38,270 nt of DNA from contig QANT01003019.1 in NCBI GenBank assembly GCA_003254885.1, forward strand, positions 1 through 38,270. The letters are read 5' to 3'. How positions within the stretch are numbered: the stretch's first letter is position 1; each line of letters opens with the position of its first letter. The DNA is from Purshia tridentata (taxonomy: Eukaryota; Streptophyta; Magnoliopsida; Rosales; Rosaceae). Of the stretch, positions 1 to 10,869 are shown one piece after another. The notes under the pieces were generated by a model that saw only the letters and a list, made by a program, of their open reading frames with translations, searched no databases and was not told the origin of the DNA. A program made the translations under genes and the position numbers.

Positions 1-39
1 TATCTTTTAGTGTATGTATCTTATGTATTAATTTTATTT

Positions 40-395
40 TTCTTTAAATATTTCTAACTTCGAATTTTCTTGTTCTTGATTCCCATCCAGATAATAAGTT
101 TCATAAACGGGTATATTTTTATAGCGTGTCTCTTTAAAGTGGAATTCATCCTTTGTTTTTTTCATTTCCATTCACTAGGATCTCTTCCGTTTCATCGATT
201 TTGTCCGGATCCTCCTTTTCTTCCGAAAAAAGGGAAGGGGAAGGATCTTCTTCGGTGGATCCCTCTTGTTCCTGTTTAGTCCCCTTCGTTTCGGAAGTTG
301 TTTATATTTCTACATCTGTTTCTTCCGTTTCTGAGGTTTCTTTTAGTTTCTTAGTAACAATGGGTGACGGTATTCTGCCTAAAATATAATGTAAT
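40..395 (-). pseudogene. ycf1: Plastid ycf1 (TIC214) fragment, decayed
   Basis: Read on the minus strand, this translates to a stretch typical of plastid Ycf1/TIC214, a component of the inner-envelope protein import machinery. It includes [19 protein letters not shown], then an acidic Glu/Ser-rich part ([20 protein letters not shown]), then [17 protein letters not shown]. Two lesions show it is dead. There is an in-frame TAA near 302-304, where the family has a Glu codon after VEI. There is also a one-base frame slip near 155-165, after which the protein continues in another frame ([13 protein letters not shown]). Both ends are cut: the next segment on the plus strand is ndhB, which is not adjacent to ycf1 in plastid genomes. 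This is a nuclear plastid insertion (NUPT). I recognised the protein from memory without a database search, but the match is long and specific. Confidence 0.85.
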
Positions 396-459
396 GGTAT
401 GACTCGATACGAAGGATCTTTATGTCTTTCGCAATTCTATAAAATATTCTATAATTTCG

Positions 460-684
460 CACGTGAGGGGTTATTTCTTGGTTTCGTCCAGTCATTAATA
501 ACTTGATTATTTTTAGATAATAGTAGATAGAAACAACGCTCGTAAGGAGTCCTATTGAAACCAAGAAATATAGGCCTGCTTGCCATCCACACCAGAATAA
601 ATGAAGTTTTCCGAAAAAACCTGCTAGTGGAGGAAGACCTCCTAAGGATAAGAGACATAGGGCTAAAGAGAGAGCCAAAATAAA
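460..684 (-). pseudogene. ndhB: Plastid ndhB fragment (C-terminal part)
   Basis: The minus strand encodes [20 protein letters not shown] followed by [20 protein letters not shown] and ends in [15 protein letters not shown]. This is the conserved C-terminal membrane region of NdhB, a proton-pumping subunit of the plastid NAD(P)H dehydrogenase-like complex. The reading frame within the fragment is intact, which suggests a fairly recent insertion. It stops abruptly after HVRNYR, before the last part of NdhB, and is joined directly to ycf1-like sequence. Upstream (about 690-770) the frame continues into sequence I cannot assign. It is a gene fragment with no start and no promoter, so it is not expected to work. 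Confidence 0.88.
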
Positions 685-689
685 GAATT

Positions 690-1004
690 TTTTTTTTTCG
701 AAATATTTGATATTTTGATAGAACGGTAGTTCTTTCGTCCCAAATGATACAAAANAGTTCTTTCGTCTCAAAATCCGACTAATATTAATTTGAAGTGGGC
801 TCTTTCTTATTCTATTTTTGTATTTTTTCTAAATTCAAGGACTAACCACTGTACTGAATCACAAATAAAAACCCGAAAATATATTCATTAGCTCGATGAC
901 TTGTAATATGTAATATAAGTTATGCTTGATAAAAATATTAGTATCGTATAGAGTCGATGAATGAGGTGAGTTCATTAAAAATTCAAAAATTCATAGACGA
1001 AAAA
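690..1004. other. Plastid-like spacer DNA, including cemA upstream region
   Basis: The part from about 810 to 1004 leads straight into a cemA start codon and resembles the plastid ycf4-cemA spacer. The part from 690 to 800 is not assigned. It contains a single N at 755 flanked by two copies of AGTTCTTTCGTC (728-739 and 756-767). Confidence 0.5.
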
Positions 1005-1067
1005 ATGGCAAAAAAGAAAGTATTCATTTCACTTATATATCTTGCATCTATAGTATTTTTGCCTTGA
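1005..1067 (+). pseudogene. cemA: Plastid cemA N-terminal fragment
   Basis: The frame starting at 1005 reads MAKKKVFISLIYLASIVFLP and then TGA. The plastid envelope protein CemA begins in almost the same way, and continues with a Trp codon where this copy has TGA. Homology ends at the stop, where the sequence jumps to an unrelated plastid-like segment. The piece is about 21 codons of a protein of more than 200 residues, so it is a broken remnant in the plastid-derived mosaic. Confidence 0.75.
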
Positions 1068-1445
1068 AAAAACAAAAAGGAAGTCGTAGCAAAAGAACGT
1101 GGTATTGGGGCATTTGTCCTATATGTGCAAATCCAAATCGGGCAGATCTTTACTCGGAGTAGAGCATAAACCTAAAAAAAAATTGAAGAAGCCCATTCAG
1201 GAACAAGAAAATTACATCGCGATTTAGATTGTATCTTGATGAAACAATACATCAATGAGAAGTTAGTTAGATAAGTTTAGTAATTTTTTTTTATAGATAA
1301 ACAAAACAGGCCAAAACTCATCTTTCTTGAAAAAATAAAGAAAGGCCCCCTTTTAACTTTTTATAAGTTAAAAAGCCTGTTATGAAAAAAAAAAAAAAGA
1401 AAGCTAGAATCTACACATNAAAAAAAAGGCTAGAATCTACACATG
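1068..1445. other. Probable further plastid-derived segment, unassigned
   Basis: The base composition and lack of host features match the preceding plastid pieces, but I could not name a source gene. One frame (about 1188-1274) stays open as a short peptide ending in MKQYINEKLVR. A poly-A tract and a single N at 1419 lie near the end. The N is flanked by two copies of GCTAGAATCTACACAT. Confidence 0.35.
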
Positions 1446-1599
1446 AGAATTATTAAGCTTTTGCATTTTCCATAAGTAAGAATATGTACATATAATTATT
1501 TAATTAAACTAAGCTATGCACTCAAAAATGTATATATAATTTTATAATCTTATGGTGATCAAGTTACAAATAGATAATAAACTTAGAGTGGCACTATCC

Positions 1600-1855
1600 C
1601 CACCCTTCATTCTTATTTCTTCACACACTTATTATTAACATTTTGGAATTGATTAATCTTTCTCATTCATTAACAAAGGCATTTATACAAGATACAATTA
1701 AAACCCTAAAGCTTAATGCTCAAGTAAACCTAGTCACAAAGGGAGATAGGCCCAAATACAATAATTATCTAACAGCCCCTCTCAAACTTGGCTGTCCTAG
1801 ATGAACAAGTTTGGATTGAAGCAAAAAATGACTCTGCTTATAAAGAGCCTTAGGC
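1600..1855. mobile_element. Copia-like LTR/UTR scrap (tentative)
   Basis: The stretch resembles LTR-proximal sequence of Ty1/copia elements: a run about a transcript 'tttatacaag...', then 'taacagcccctctcaaact', a motif common next to copia LTRs. No coding sequence, no matching second LTR and no target duplication are visible, so this is a weak call. Confidence 0.25.
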
Positions 1856-2590
1856 CATCTACTATGGTAAATGTCATTTTTTGATAGCCAAAGTCATTTT
1901 GGATGTTGTAATAGTATTTTTAAGGGTGAAGTTCTACTATGATGCTGATCTTATATTTTGGTATCAGGATTTTTATATCTAATTAAATTATGCCTAATCT
2001 TATTTAACTAACCTATAATTTATAATTTATAACTTAAACATTTATGAAAATTATACCACTGATTATATTTTTGGAAGATCTTTAACTTTTATTTTAACAT
2101 TGAATATATTTGAGTATTTTATTTGTTTACCCAAATTATAATTCTCTATTTTATCTATTTTATTACTTAAGAATTTTCTCTAGGTCTCACCATGATGAAA
2201 ATTAAACTTTTTTGTGTAAATTTAATATGAAAGCTTTATGTTTGTGAGGAAGAACTATGGATGGTGGGTGATATATATATTGGGGAAAATGCAGTTGAGA
2301 ATGTTTTGAATTTTTTAGAAATTTTTCTGGAATTTTGAAGTATCTTTTCTAATTTTTCTGATTTTAAATACATTTTATGTTTTTTTTAATAAAATGGTTT
2401 AGGACGACGGGGCCGCAATTTCCATAGCCACAAATTTGGGCCACACAATTTTTTAAAAAAAATGTGCCGTTGAGCTTTCACGTGGGCCGTAGATAGCCCA
2501 GCGGCTCTAAGACATTCGTGGGCTACACACACACTTGGGATGGAAGTGAAATCTAGCTCGTAGACAACAAGGGCGCACATGCAGTATCAC
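1856..2590. other. Intergenic, no gene recognised
   Basis: This is AT-rich DNA. The minus-strand open frame at 2386-2580 shows no recognisable domain. I see no supportable gene here. Confidence 0.5.
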
Positions 2591-3704
2591 AATAGGCACA
2601 CCTTCTCGCCTCTTTTGAGTAAAAGCTTTGGGATTGAAACTCACTTGCCAAAACCAAGCATGCAAACTCACTCAAGGATACAATACCAAGGGTCCAACAG
2701 GGTTCACAATAAGTTAGAACTATTTACCTTCTAGGTGTACTTGGTTTGTGAAAAAGTCAAGAACTTTCCCACATGCAAGCACCGGATAACACTCTTCTCA
2801 AGTTTTCCCTTCCAAGCTGCCCAACAAACAATGGTTAGGGCTCTTATGGCTCAAACAAAGTTAAAAGTCATCCAAAGGTTCAAATTCTACTTACCAAACC
2901 AAGCTTCCAGCTAACTCCTTCTCACCGAAAGCAAGAGAAGGGTTCTTTCCTTACTCAAAAATTCAAAAATGGCCTTGCATGTTACAATTAGCAACAAGTA
3001 AGTTCAATTACATGGAATGGGTTAATGAAACAACAACAAAAGAGGACTGGGTTTCGGGTGTCACCAAGTCTTGTCTCCTTTGAGCTTTGATCCAATATGC
3101 AAAGGGTATTCAAAGAAAGGAAGGGCTAGTAATCATAACTAATGAAGGAAAAAACTTTTCAAAGTATAGAGCTTTAGGGGTTTTTTTGCTCATACTTGAA
3201 TGGTGGGTAGTGAGTTACTTCCGAGCTCACTCTCTATGATTAGAAACCACCACAAGTTGTTTGGTTGCTGGGAAGAAGATAGAAAATTTCAGCTAGGCTC
3301 CCCTTCACTCTCTTGCCTCTACCCTTGAAAAACTCAACAAGAAATGAGCCCTTAAAGGTGGAGGGATGTTGCTCGGGTTGTAAGGGGTCTCACTCTGCTT
3401 CCATGGTTGATTTCTCTTGATTGGGCGTTGTTTGGCCGGTGAGAAAATGAGAAAAAAAATGGAGAGAAAAGAGAGAAGAGAGATGGCATGAGAGAGAAGG
3501 GAAGAAGATGAAAGGTTTGGCGTGGTGAGTGTCTGGTCTTAGGCTTCTAAATAGGCTAGCTAATTAGCCCAAGACATGATTTAAAGTTTGATTTGAATTC
3601 CCAGCTGTCTTGGGCTTTTCCCAAAGGTAATTATTGGGCCAAAGCTCAATTAATGAGTCATAAGTTGATGGGCTTCTAAGGAATAAACTAAAAATTGGGC
3701 TTGG
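2591..3704. other. Repeat-like non-coding DNA flanking the LTR insertion
   Basis: There is no long open frame. The low-complexity purine stretch near 3440-3520 and the style of the sequence suggest an old retroelement interrupted by the LTR that begins at 3710. The other side of the interrupted sequence would resume at 6600. The family is not identified. Confidence 0.3.
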
Positions 3705-6599
3705 CATTATGTGAGATCCCGAAAAAATTAGTTATAAGTAATTTTGGAGTATTCTGATTTAAGGATAATTACGTTATTAATTTGGAGACTCTAGAATTTT
3801 TTAACTGTTAATAAGTGGATTTAAGGTCATAGAAAATTAAGATTAATCGAGAAGAGGTCATAGGATTTTAAAAATGTTTTTTAGACCTCAGAATTTATTT
3901 TGGTGATCGATTTAATTAGATTTTAAGAATTTTAGTGGGCCATAGATGAATATACAAATTAGGAAATGCCCAGTCTTGATTTTAGTCTCGTTGGATAAGT
4001 TTTGACTTATCGAGCACGTAGACGTGAACGAAACTTGATTTGGAGTTACAGTTTGGATTTTACTAAAGTTCAACGTTCTAGGGCAAATTTGTCATGTCAC
4101 ACTCAAGGGTTTAAAAACCCAAAATCCTCTTTTTCTCACATTTCTCTCTCCCCTCTCATGATCAGCTCTGTCTCTCTCAGCTCTGTCTTTCGCCTTTCCC
4201 CTTCATTGTCACTGTCGCCGATGCATGAGGGCCCATTTGCCGGTGGATATGGAGGAGATTTTTGGCTCCTCGAGATCGCCGCTCTCTCCTCTCTCCCCCC
4301 ATGCCCATCTCTTACCAAGAAACACTTAGAAACCCAAAATGCAGCCAAAGATCCGATTCCCTTATCGTTATCGATCTTCCATTTTCACCGAAGTTGAGTG
4401 GCCAGATCGACTAGGTTCTCTTCCCCAGGTCACGGTGAGCACCACCGTACCTTCACCTTGCCAGCCACCTCCTATTTCTGACTAATCAAAGTAGTGAAGC
4501 TTCACAGCTTGTCGCCGTCAATTCCATTGATTCTGGTGGCGGTTTGCCTTAATGTTAGTCTTATTCTTCTCCTCTCTTCATGTTCTCTTTATTGGTACCA
4601 AATTTGAAGTCCAATTCCAACCCAATCTGAAACCCCCAAATCTTAAACCCTAACCTCGCCGTTGCCACTATTAATTTTCGGCGATCCCATCAGCGGTTGA
4701 ACTTGAAATTGGAATATTCTCAATCCTCTCTTCGAGCTCTTTGTGTCTATGTTGATTTGGGTCTGAAATTAATTAAGTTTCTTTGCCCAAGAACTATGCC
4801 GCCACTGCCACCATCAGCTCCGCCACTGGTGGGGGCGAATTGAACTTGGTTTGGTTTCTATTTTGCCCTATCGAACCTCCATAGGTCAATTCTTAGATTA
4901 GATTGAGTTGTTGTTGTGGTTTTGTTGTGAAACCAATCCGAGCAGCCACCATCCGTGGCGGCTGCCCCTTGTTCTGATCATTTAACGGCCCTCTGATTAC
5001 CTTTGTGAACTCTGTTGGGTGTGGGTGTTGATGGACAATTTATCCAGGCTTGGAAACTCTCGTTCCGATACCATTCTGATCACTGAAACCTAAGCCGAAC
5101 CCTTAACATCGAAACAAATGAACCACACAAACACAATCCTACCATTAGTTAAACCGAAACCATTTACCAAAAGGAAATAACCTCAGAACGTTAACCCTAG
5201 CTCCCGTTTATCAAAAGGGTATTTTGGTCATTTCTACTAAACCTCGTGTTATCCATTCCAAAATAGTTTATCTCATTCTTTGAATGACTCTAATCCATTT
5301 GTATTCGAATTAGACTTGAAGACAGATTCTTAGAAAGTAACTTTGGACCCTTGGTTCAGTTCAAGGGTATTTCGGTCATTTCAATTCCTAAACCTCTATG
5401 TCATCGGTTTCTTACAAAGATTAACCCTAAACGTTTGAGCTAAAGGTAAAATTTATTTCCATAAGTTATAAAGGTATTTGGATTAAGGAATTTAGATTTA
5501 TCTTGAGACGGTTGGTTTTGTATTGGAATTAGGATTTGAATTAGTCAAGTGAATAGATGACGATGGGATTGAAAGAACAACTTAGGATTTTCTCGAATGG
5601 ACGTATAAGGTCAGGCTGAGCTCTGGAAACCAAGTAGGGGGATCTGGGGAACCTTGACATGTGATTTGGTTGCATTAAATCTTTGTTGAGAAATACTTCG
5701 TACATGCTATTACATGAATTACATGACTATTTGAATTACCTAATTATAATGCGAATTAGATAATTATATTTATAAATAAATATGTGCATTTACTTGAACG
5801 TGCATTTAATTGAATGTGAATCGTGATTCATTGAGAATGGAGCTATGCTGAGTGGGGATCGGGATTTAAATTCTGTTATTTAAATTCTTAGTGTGTGCAG
5901 GGAGAGAAGCCCCTTCAGTTACAGTTGATAAAACGATCTAAACCCCAAGGCGCATTGGGACCTTTGGTTGCAATCGAAGTTAGGATGTCTTACACTTTAG
6001 TTGCGGTTAAAGTGAAGACTATTGCAATGTCATTTATATTTCAATATGCAATGTACTGTTTACCTATATTATAGAGTGATTGGGACCAAAGTGGTAAAAT
6101 GCATGGTATGGGACATGCAGTCTAATTGTTCTATAATTGAGTTAACAGCTATCCATATTATGAGATTAAACCGAGGAAGTGTTGCATAACATTCATGCAT
6201 TAATAGTATTATTATATTATATATTGTTCATAGCATGTTGTATGTTTTTCGTTAAAGCTTCAATTTGATCATTCTACTGGTTAAGGTCTTATGTCCCTAC
6301 TGAGCCGTTGGTTTAAGCTCACTCCCTCATAAATTTTTCCGATTAGAGGAAGTCTTTGTGATCAAGCGTGAGCTGAGTCAGAGGTTGATTGTGATTTGAG
6401 AAGAGAGCAGTGTAAAGTTCAGGAGAAGGACTATGTTTGTAAATTAAGCTTGAATTCAGTTGTAATACGAAGTTTATTTTAAGTTATTTTAATTTCCACA
6501 TCACATTCTGGTTATAGAAGTTAATTCTATAACTAGAGTGTGATTCACTCTCCAATTCGGGATTTTCTCTTTAATCTCGGATTGGGGCGTGACACATTA
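3705..6599. mobile_element. Probable solo LTR (2885 bp) with 5-bp target duplication CATTA
   Basis: The element runs from TGTGAGATCCCG at 3710 to GGGGCGTGACA ending at 6594. It begins with TG and ends with CA, as plant LTRs do. CATTA stands immediately outside both ends (3705-3709 and 6595-6599), a perfect 5-bp target-site duplication. Inside I see no gag, protease, reverse transcriptase or integrase frame, and no second copy of the terminal sequence. A solo LTR left by recombination between two LTRs therefore fits best. The length suggests a large Ty3/gypsy type, but that is inference. The frame at 4002-4397 has CT-rich, leader-like composition and no protein domain. A non-autonomous element of the LARD kind is the alternative. 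Confidence 0.7.
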
Positions 6600-6885
6600 A
6601 ACCAAAATAAATTATGGGGCTCAATTAAGGAGGAAAATTAAATGGGCTTCCAAGCAAATGGGAACCGACCACCCCATGCCACATGTCACAACCCTAGGCT
6701 CAGGTCTTAGGTTTGTTATAGAAAGTCCAAAATGCCCTTGACTCGTAATCTTACCAAAACACAAATAAGTCAACCGTCAATCAAAAGGAAAAGTGAGGCA
6801 AAGTGAAGATAAAGAAATTAAATGACAAAGGTAGTCTCTTCATTTAACAAATAACATTCTAATACTAAGTGTCATAGTGATAATG
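6600..6885. other. Repeat-like flank of the LTR insertion
   Basis: This continues the sequence interrupted by the LTR; the TGGGC-rich style is the same on both sides. No coding potential is seen. Confidence 0.3.
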
Positions 6886-6888
6886 TCA

Positions 6889-7691
6889 TACTGCAAAAAA
6901 TTCATGCTAAATTTTCACGGTAATCACAATTGTAGCCGTCGATTTCTTTCTAGATATGAGAAGACCACTCCTTTGGTGGTTTTGAAGAAAGAGTAAAGTG
7001 GGGTCGCTATCATCTCCGTCGTCGCCTCGGTCTATTTCATCCATGTCATGTCTTCATGAGGGTGAAGTTGGCGATCGTGGTGGTTGTTATCGTTGTGGCA
7101 GCAATGATTGGGTTCAAGGTCTTCGCTTGGGTTGGGCTTTTCCTTGATGTTATAGTCACGACGACGGATGGTGGAGTTAATCGGCATGTTCATGATCTCG
7201 ACCATGGATCTTGGGGATTTTGGTGAAACCCTAGAATAGAATGAGAGGGAGTTTAGAATAGTAGTATTCTCGGCGATAAGGGAAAAGAAAGAGAGTGATC
7301 TGTAGATATAGAGAGTGATCGAGAGACTGAAAAAAGGGGACGGAAAATAAGGGGAGATCTGGTTTGTTTAAGTTGTGAGAGATCGAAAGTGTGTAGGTTG
7401 GGTGATGGACAAAGACAAAAGATTAAGAATAGGTAAGTTGTAATATTCAGTGGGACGGTATTTTTAGAATATGTTTAGGATTTAGTTATCAGTTCAGACT
7501 TTAGTCATCAATTTTTAGGATTTTATTGATCAAAGAGCATGTGTTTATATAACAATTTAAAATTTTGGTGATATGTTATTTTAATTTAAATATCATCTAT
7601 TAAGTAAATCAATATTTAAATTTATACCGTATCAGTTTCCTTAACAACCGATATCTAACAAGTGATGTCTGTTAAGGTTTTTCTTGTAGTG
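6889..7691. mobile_element. Degenerate CACTA-like element
   Basis: The right end read on the minus strand is CACTACAAGAAAAACC, the classic CACTA (En/Spm) terminus. The left end TACTGCAAAAAA is a degenerate inverted match, about 10 of 13 positions. No equal 3-bp target duplication is seen (TCA on the left, TTC on the right). The interior has no transposase. On the minus strand it carries a gene-leader-like stretch with TCTAGGGTTTCACC followed by a short frame beginning MVEIMNMPINSTIRRRDYNI, at about 7206-7040. It may be a captured gene fragment. Confidence 0.45.
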
Positions 7692-7881
7692 TTCAGACAT
7701 GAAAAACCACCCCATGCATAAACCAAAAAGCTTTAAAAACGCAAAATCACAATAATTTAATCGATATATTTGATCCTCTCCCCCAAACTAACACAACCAT
7801 ACATTTGAAGGAACTCAACAAGATCATTACATCCATACACAACACCAATATATCATATGTATTTAAGCAACTCCATCAATG

Positions 7882-9651
7882 CTAAACTCTACGAAGTGCA
7901 AAAGCAGACAGCATAATCAAGAATATAAAGATAACAACTGCGACGAATGCTGAAATGACTGCCCCACTGGATTGCTGGCAGAAGTCACCAAACTGTTGGC
8001 AGATAGCAAGCCAATTTGCATTAGAATTTCCGTTGTGTGCCAAGTAAACTATGGCAGTGGCCGCGGCAGCACTTGAGGTGTTTAGAGTAAACGCCAGCTA
8101 ACATAAATAAACAGATCATTTTCATGTCAAACAAATATAAGAGTGGAAGTTCAAACATATATATGTGGACAAATGTAGTCTTGCCAGACAATCTCGACCA
8201 TTATTATCAAACAATAAATCGATCATAACTATAGAATTAACTATGTTCGAATGCATGTGTAGTCCCAATTTATCACTACCAAAAAAAAAAACTTTTTATA
8301 GCATTAATTAATAGTATTTTTAGAAAAAATGATATTAAAAGTAACTTATTATAGCTTTTTTAATAAATGTTATAGTATTCTATATAACTCTAGCATTCTT
8401 TTAACTTATAAAAAAAAAAAAAAAAAAAAAAACTTTTTATAGCATTAATTAATAGTATTTTTAGAAAAAATGATATAAAAAGTAACTTATTATAGCTTTT
8501 TAAATAAATGTTATAGTATTCTATATAACTCTAGCATTCTTTTAACTTATATTTGATAAAAATTTAAAAACTTCCTATAGCATAACCTAATTTAGCATTG
8601 GATAATTGCTATAAAACGGTTTTTATAATATTTTTTAGTTGTTATAAAAGGTAATTCTTTTAGTAATGTATGTTATGATAATATAACATATAGTACAGAT
8701 ATGGCAATAGAAATTGAGGCAAATTTGGAGATGTAGCTTACAGTGTCAAAAATGAGCAAGAGAAACCTTGGAGCAACTGCATGGGGACGAACAATTGTTA
8801 CTATGGAGAAGGGAAGGGAGAGGACGAGGTAGCCACTCACTATGGCCATTGCTATCACAAAAAACCTGCAACATGAACATACCCATGTCTCAGAGTGAGA
8901 GCTGAGGCAGCATATAATCAATAAATCTATTGACTATATTTCATTATAAAAGATAAAAAATAAAAAAAGACTAGTTATATAGCATATTTTGTATCAGGTC
9001 ACAAATAAACAAAATGGCTAATATACAAGAGACATCCAATGGTTGGATTTGAACCCTCATTTGTGGATGTATGGTCCCAGACTTGTCCAATTTGAATCCA
9101 ATCATTGGATGTATTGTCCCTCATATTAACTGGTCTGTACAAATAAATATGAAACACATCTATTATAAGTATGATATGGTTTACAATGTGGTCAAAAAAT
9201 GGTCATAAAACATTATATTTTGTAAAAAAATTTACACAACGTTACATGGTCATGGATAGTGATGCTAAATGAATCATATGTCTTTACCACATTAATTGAC
9301 AAGATGCAAAATAGAAAGATAAATATAAGAGCCAATTAATTAAGAATGCACGTACGTGAAAGTAGGCAAGTCGTCATAACTGGCTTGAAATTGGAAGAAT
9401 TGTGTGAAAAAAGGAAGAGTCTGACCGCTAGACCCCATGACAATGGTGGCGCCAAGGGCGGCTGCTGTAGCGCCGAGCCTCAGAATGAAGTCGAGTACGG
9501 CAATGCCCTTCTTCCATTCTCCCTTCTCATCATGCTTAGCATGAGCAGCTGCATATGCTACATATTCCGCTTCTGCCTTAGCAAGCTGCTTATTTCTTGA
9601 TGACTCTGCAGGAATGTTGATGATTGTGCTTGAATCACTGTTTTTCATCAT
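7882..9651 (-). CDS. Casparian strip membrane domain protein (CASP), 3 exons
   Basis: Exons 9651-9356, 8865-8742 and 8097-7882 join into a 211-aa protein. The introns begin GTACGT and GTAAGC and end CAG and TAG. CASPs are four-span plasma-membrane scaffolds that assemble the endodermal Casparian strip and recruit lignin-polymerising enzymes. Visible here are a Lys/Glu/Ala-rich cytosolic N-terminus (1-48), TM1 with the conserved Arg58, a first extracellular loop with the CASP signature QTLPFFTQF and YDDLPTF (77-98), TM2 (about 100-122), TM3 with the conserved Asp139 in LLLIFDT, a second loop with the HNGNSNANW motif and Cys173/Cys180, TM4 (about 183-206) and a basic end, RRV. The loop-1 signature points to a true CASP rather than a CASP-like protein. 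The start is the first of two consecutive Met codons. Both introns hold small transposons. Expression in endodermis is inferred from the family. Confidence 0.93.
8274..8668. mobile_element. CACTA-type MITE in CASP intron 2
   Basis: The left end is CACTACCAAAAAAAAAAAC. The right end, read on the minus strand, is CATTACTAAAAGAATTACC, an imperfect inverted match. TAT flanks both ends (8271-8273 and 8669-8671), fitting the 3-bp target duplication of CACTA elements. The body is AT-rich and non-coding. It holds an internal tandem duplication, listed separately. Confidence 0.6.
8282..8550. repeat. Tandem duplication, about 141-bp period, inside the CACTA MITE
   Basis: Two nearly identical copies (about 8282-8409 and 8421-8550) each run from a poly-A tract through ACTTTTTATAGCATTAATTA to CATTCTTTTAACTTAT. 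They differ at only a few positions, so the duplication is young. Confidence 0.85.
9014..9135. mobile_element. Small foldback/MITE in CASP intron 1
   Basis: The left arm has ACATCCAATGGTTGGATTTG. The right arm has the inverted match AATCCAATCATTGGATGT, and outer bases also pair (GGCTAATAT against ATATTAACTGG). The unit is about 120 bp. No clear target duplication was found. Confidence 0.5.
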
Positions 9652-9765
9652 TTTGACTACTTACAAATTTAAGCTTGTAAAATGAGGATATAGCTGAAGC
9701 TGAATATTGGAAATTTGGAAGAGATTAGAGAATTAAGCTTGTGATTGAACTGTTTGATGGGTTGG

Positions 9766-9780
9766 GAATTATATATATGG
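9766..9780 (-). promoter_or_regulatory. TATA box of the CASP gene
   Basis: On the minus strand CCATATATATAATTCC lies about 115-130 bp upstream of the CASP start codon at 9651. This position allows a 5' leader of roughly 85-95 nt. It was judged by motif and distance only. Confidence 0.5.
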
Positions 9781-9782
9781 AT

Positions 9783-10869
9783 TACTTGATTTTTAAACTC
9801 TTATGATCACAAAAGTGGAAAGGTGTGACAGGTAAGATTGGGATGAAGTGGTTGATTTGATTTATATAATCAGGTCAATACAATTATAAGCAAGTAATAT
9901 TTTAATGGCAATGCATCATGTACATACTAAATTATTTATATATTTCTTTTTCTTTTTTGAACAATATCAGTGCTCTTTAATTTCATGGAAGGCCCCTCTG
10001 ACTTTTCAGGAAGTCAAAAGGTGACCGTGCGAATATTAGTGAGATATGAAGCTAATTGAATATGTTGTGATTAGAGTATGGAACAGGTAACTAAACCACA
10101 CCATTCTATTCCTAATCCAACTATGCTAGTAGGGAAAGTATCGATACCACACCCATGATATTCAGGATTCTATAAAAAGTTAATCAAATATACAAACCAT
10201 ATTTGGTGTAATTTAATATAATTGAATATGATAGACTACTAAAAGGAGCAACTATTCTAGATTTGTCTTAGGATTGAAAAATTTAAAACAATATTATGTT
10301 GGGATTTGTGGCTGAAAACCTAATGGAGTAGTCCAAAGAAAACACCTAAAGCCCAAACTAAGTGGAGCGGACTCAAAATAATTCTAATCAAGTTTGACGT
10401 GGAGTTGCAAAGATCAATTAATCCCTGCTTGGATGAATCTTTTTGTGTGTTTCGGCTTTGGTTCAGGAAACAATCCTAGGCATTAACTGATCTTTGTGTT
10501 TTTGCAAAGACTGTCTAAGATGGATGCAAACCCCTATTGTTTGTTTTGGGTCATGAAAAGCACATCTATAGAAAACACCCAATATAAAGAAGGGAAAGCC
10601 CAAGACGGAAGATAGGCCAATCCAAAAACACAAAAGAACAACATGGCCCAAAGAGAAAACCCAGGACTGAAAACAGAGACAAAAAAACAAAAACAAAGCA
10701 CATAGACTAGTATGCAAACCTTTTGCCTTGGTATAGTTTTAACTTGTTTGCGGGTAATTCTGATCAAAAAACAAAAACTTGTAAGATGGAAATTAATCAG
10801 ACCCAATCTGAGGATGGCCTAGTGAGGCCACCTCCTGGGGTCCCAACTGACCAACGCCCCTAAAATTTA
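9783..10869. other. Intergenic region between CASP and plantacyanin genes, proximal part
   Basis: This holds the CASP upstream region and then unremarkable non-coding DNA. The open frames at 10463-10806 have no recognisable domain and overlap each other on one strand, so I do not call them. Confidence 0.5.

Noticed and set aside
4002..4397. 131-codon plus-strand frame
   Set aside because: It lies inside the LTR, is Ser/Leu-rich from CT-rich DNA and shows no domain.
9030..9055. TTGAACCC-like motif suggesting a tRNA T-loop
   Set aside because: There is no cloverleaf around it; the bases belong to the foldback element in the CASP intron.
10463..10806. Overlapping minus-strand frames rich in Phe/Leu/Cys
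   Set aside because: Composition effect. They are two overlapping frames on the same strand with no domain.
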